Assembly: GCA_018971775.1 (NCBI GenBank)
Contig: JAGXAB010000001.1
Span: forward strand, 62,001 to 126,000
Direction of reading: 5' to 3'
DNA from: Cyanobacteria bacterium REEB67
GTDB lineage: Bacteria; Cyanobacteriota; Vampirovibrionia; Obscuribacterales; Obscuribacteraceae
DNA: 64,000 nucleotides
A model generated the notes under the pieces. The model saw only the letters and a list, made by a program, of their open reading frames with translations, did no database searches and was not told the origin of the DNA. The position numbers were made by a program, and so were the translations under genes. This document shows, in pieces, positions 62,812-64,000 of this stretch; position 1 is the stretch's first letter; each line of letters starts with the position of its first letter.

Positions 62812-64000
62812 CTAGAGCCTGAATGAAGCTCCTAATTCGCTGCTCAAACTTTCTCTGACCTGGGCCATGACTTTGTCGATTTCTTCACCGCTCAGGTTTT
62901 CTGTGGCATGCTGGAAGGTCAAGCGGTAGGTCAGTGCGACATTGCTTGCCTCTTTATCAGACTGAAAGACACTGATCAGTTCTGTCTGTTTGATATTGGC
63001 TCCGGCTTTTTTAGTGACCAGTGAGACGATCTCTTGATGAGTCGGTTGGCGCTTGCTCTTGTCAAAGTCGGCGGTGATGTCGCGCACTACCGATTGCGAA
63101 GTAGCAATCTCGCCGAACTTTTTCGCTTTGCGCTCGCCGGCTATTTTTTGCAGATCCAGCTCAAAGACAAAGGCGTCCTGGCGAAGACCAAGTTGGTCCT
63201 TGGTTTTGGGATGTAGTTGACCGACATAGCCCAGGACGATGGCGTTGTCCCAGAGACTCTGGTTCGCCTGCTCGCCGCCTTTTTTTGCCGGTCGGTTAAG
63301 AGCGACGACGGCTGAGCGGAAGGGATGCAACCATGGCAACTCTTTTTCGACAACTTGATTTTCGGGGCTGAAAAATTGATAGCGCCGACTTTCAATGCCC
63401 AGGCTCTCGAAAATATTTTCTACGAGGCCTTTGGCCGTGTAATAGTCGACATTTTGTAAGCGCGCTTTTTCACCGCATATGATGCCGGCCAGACGCAGAT
63501 TTTCTCTGACGCCTGTACCATTTGAAGCCGACTGGCCATTATCGCCCTCGCTCCGCTTGCCGGCTTTATTTTTATCGGTACTTGTTTTGCCTCCTTCGCT
63601 TCCTTCGCCGTCAGCTTGGCCTTCCCTTAAATAGACGCGACCGGATTCATAGAGCCAGACGTTTTTGGCGCCGTGATTTTGATTGTAGGCGGCTGCCTGC
63701 AATAAGCCGGGAATCAGACTCTGGCGCAGGGCCTGGTGATCTTTCGAGAGGGGATTGAGGACGCTTACCAGTTTGCTTGCGGAGAGGCCGGGCGAATCGC
63801 CGGGGACGAGCGAGGAGAGCCAGGCTTCCGATAAGCCCTGGGCCGAAAGGCTGGTGCGCAAAAGTTGCAGGCTGTCTGCCGGAGCTTCGCGGGCAAAGGT
63901 AGCGGAAGGCATGATCGCCGGAATTTTGTCGTAGCCGTTCAAGCGGCAGACTTCTTCAATCAAATCGATTTCGCGGGTGACATCGGCCTGACGGAAGCTG
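62812..64000 (-). CDS. pheT: Phenylalanyl-tRNA synthetase beta subunit (3' part)
   Basis: The C-terminal half of PheT, about 396 residues, is present; the gene continues beyond the right edge. The segment starts in the B5 domain (QADVTREIDLIEEVCRLNGYDKIP), then the catalytic-like core with NPLSKDHQALRQSLIPG, and ends with the anticodon-binding FDX-ACB domain (SQSVVRDITADF and LTYRLTFQ). A Gly/Ser/Lys-rich insert at about residues 127-165 of the visible part is unusual for the family. PheT pairs with PheS to charge tRNA-Phe. The FDX-ACB domain is complete. Confidence 0.96.
   Translation of the reverse strand, partial: SFRQADVTREIDLIEEVCRLNGYDKIPAIMPSATFAREAPADSLQLLRTSLSAQGLSEAWLSSLVPGDSPGLSASKLVSVLNPLSKDHQALRQSLIPGLLQAAAYNQNHGAKNVWLYESGRVYLREGQADGEGSEGGKTSTDKNKAGKRSEGDNGQSASNGTGVRENLRLAGIICGEKARLQNVDYYTAKGLVENIFESLGIESRRYQFFSPENQVVEKELPWLHPFRSAVVALNRPAKKGGEQANQSLWDNAIVLGYVGQLHPKTKDQLGLRQDAFVFELDLQKIAGERKAKKFGEIATSQSVVRDITADFDKSKRQPTHQEIVSLVTKKAGANIKQTELISVFQSDKEASNVALTYRLTFQHATENLSGEEIDKVMAQVRESLSSELGASFRL

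Overview
This 64-kb window is a densely coded bacterial chromosome segment with no phage, transposon or CRISPR signature. It encodes an RND efflux system, a lipobox protein, a DsbD-type thiol reductase, a quinone-type (class 2 fold) dihydroorotate dehydrogenase, a complete pyruvate dehydrogenase complex and a PrxQ-type peroxiredoxin. These point to a diderm, respiring heterotroph. Many genes start with GTG or TTG, and there are many very large low-complexity, coiled-coil, kinase-TPR and Roadblock/LC7 proteins. My best guess is a non-photosynthetic cyanobacterial relative (Vampirovibrionia/Obscuribacterales type), but nothing in the window proves the lineage.

Layout. Positions 1-234 hold the cut end of a gene with an ADP-ribosyltransferase-like LYHGT motif. 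Positions 432-13416, all on the minus strand, read in transcription order as pyruvate dehydrogenase E1alpha, E1beta, E2 and E3, then three consecutive long coiled-coil proteins of unknown function. lipA, which makes the lipoyl cofactor of E2, is divergent at 13657. From 14.6 to 19.4 kb lie a divergent proline dehydrogenase, a lipoprotein, an LRR-DUF4240 protein and a small conserved protein; tRNA-Lys follows with its own promoter. From 19.7 to 28.8 kb lie envelope genes: a GT-C glycosyltransferase, CorA, a half-size TSUP permease, a LysM protein with a Gly-Tyr repeat tail, and an SGNH/MBOAT acyltransferase pair.

From 29.2 to 34.3 kb lies a reductive pyrimidine degradation operon: class III aminotransferase, beta-ureidopropionase, preT and preA. 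It sits behind a good promoter and a structured leader. Dihydropyrimidinase, the middle step, is not in the window. From 34.3 to 40.0 kb come a methyltransferase, a tiny membrane peptide, a beta-phosphoglucomutase/GH65 phosphorylase fusion and a DUF900-like hydrolase. From 40.1 to 46.4 kb a TetR regulator, a membrane-fusion protein, an RND pump and a secreted protein form one overlapping operon with a probable operator at its promoter.

From 46.4 to 64 kb lie a Ser/Thr kinase with TPR-like ectodomain, pyrD, two tandem GT-C glycosyltransferases, a GH1 glycosidase, DsbD, PrxQ, a 1053-residue membrane Roadblock/LC7 protein with internal motif repeats, and the 3' half of pheT.

The features most worth following up are the coiled-coil trio behind the PDH genes, the Roadblock/LC7 protein with its two families of repeated short motifs, a class 2-type PyrD with cysteine where serine is expected, a proline dehydrogenase lacking the family's active-site lysine, an SGNH protein lacking two catalytic-block residues, and the structured leader of the pyrimidine operon.
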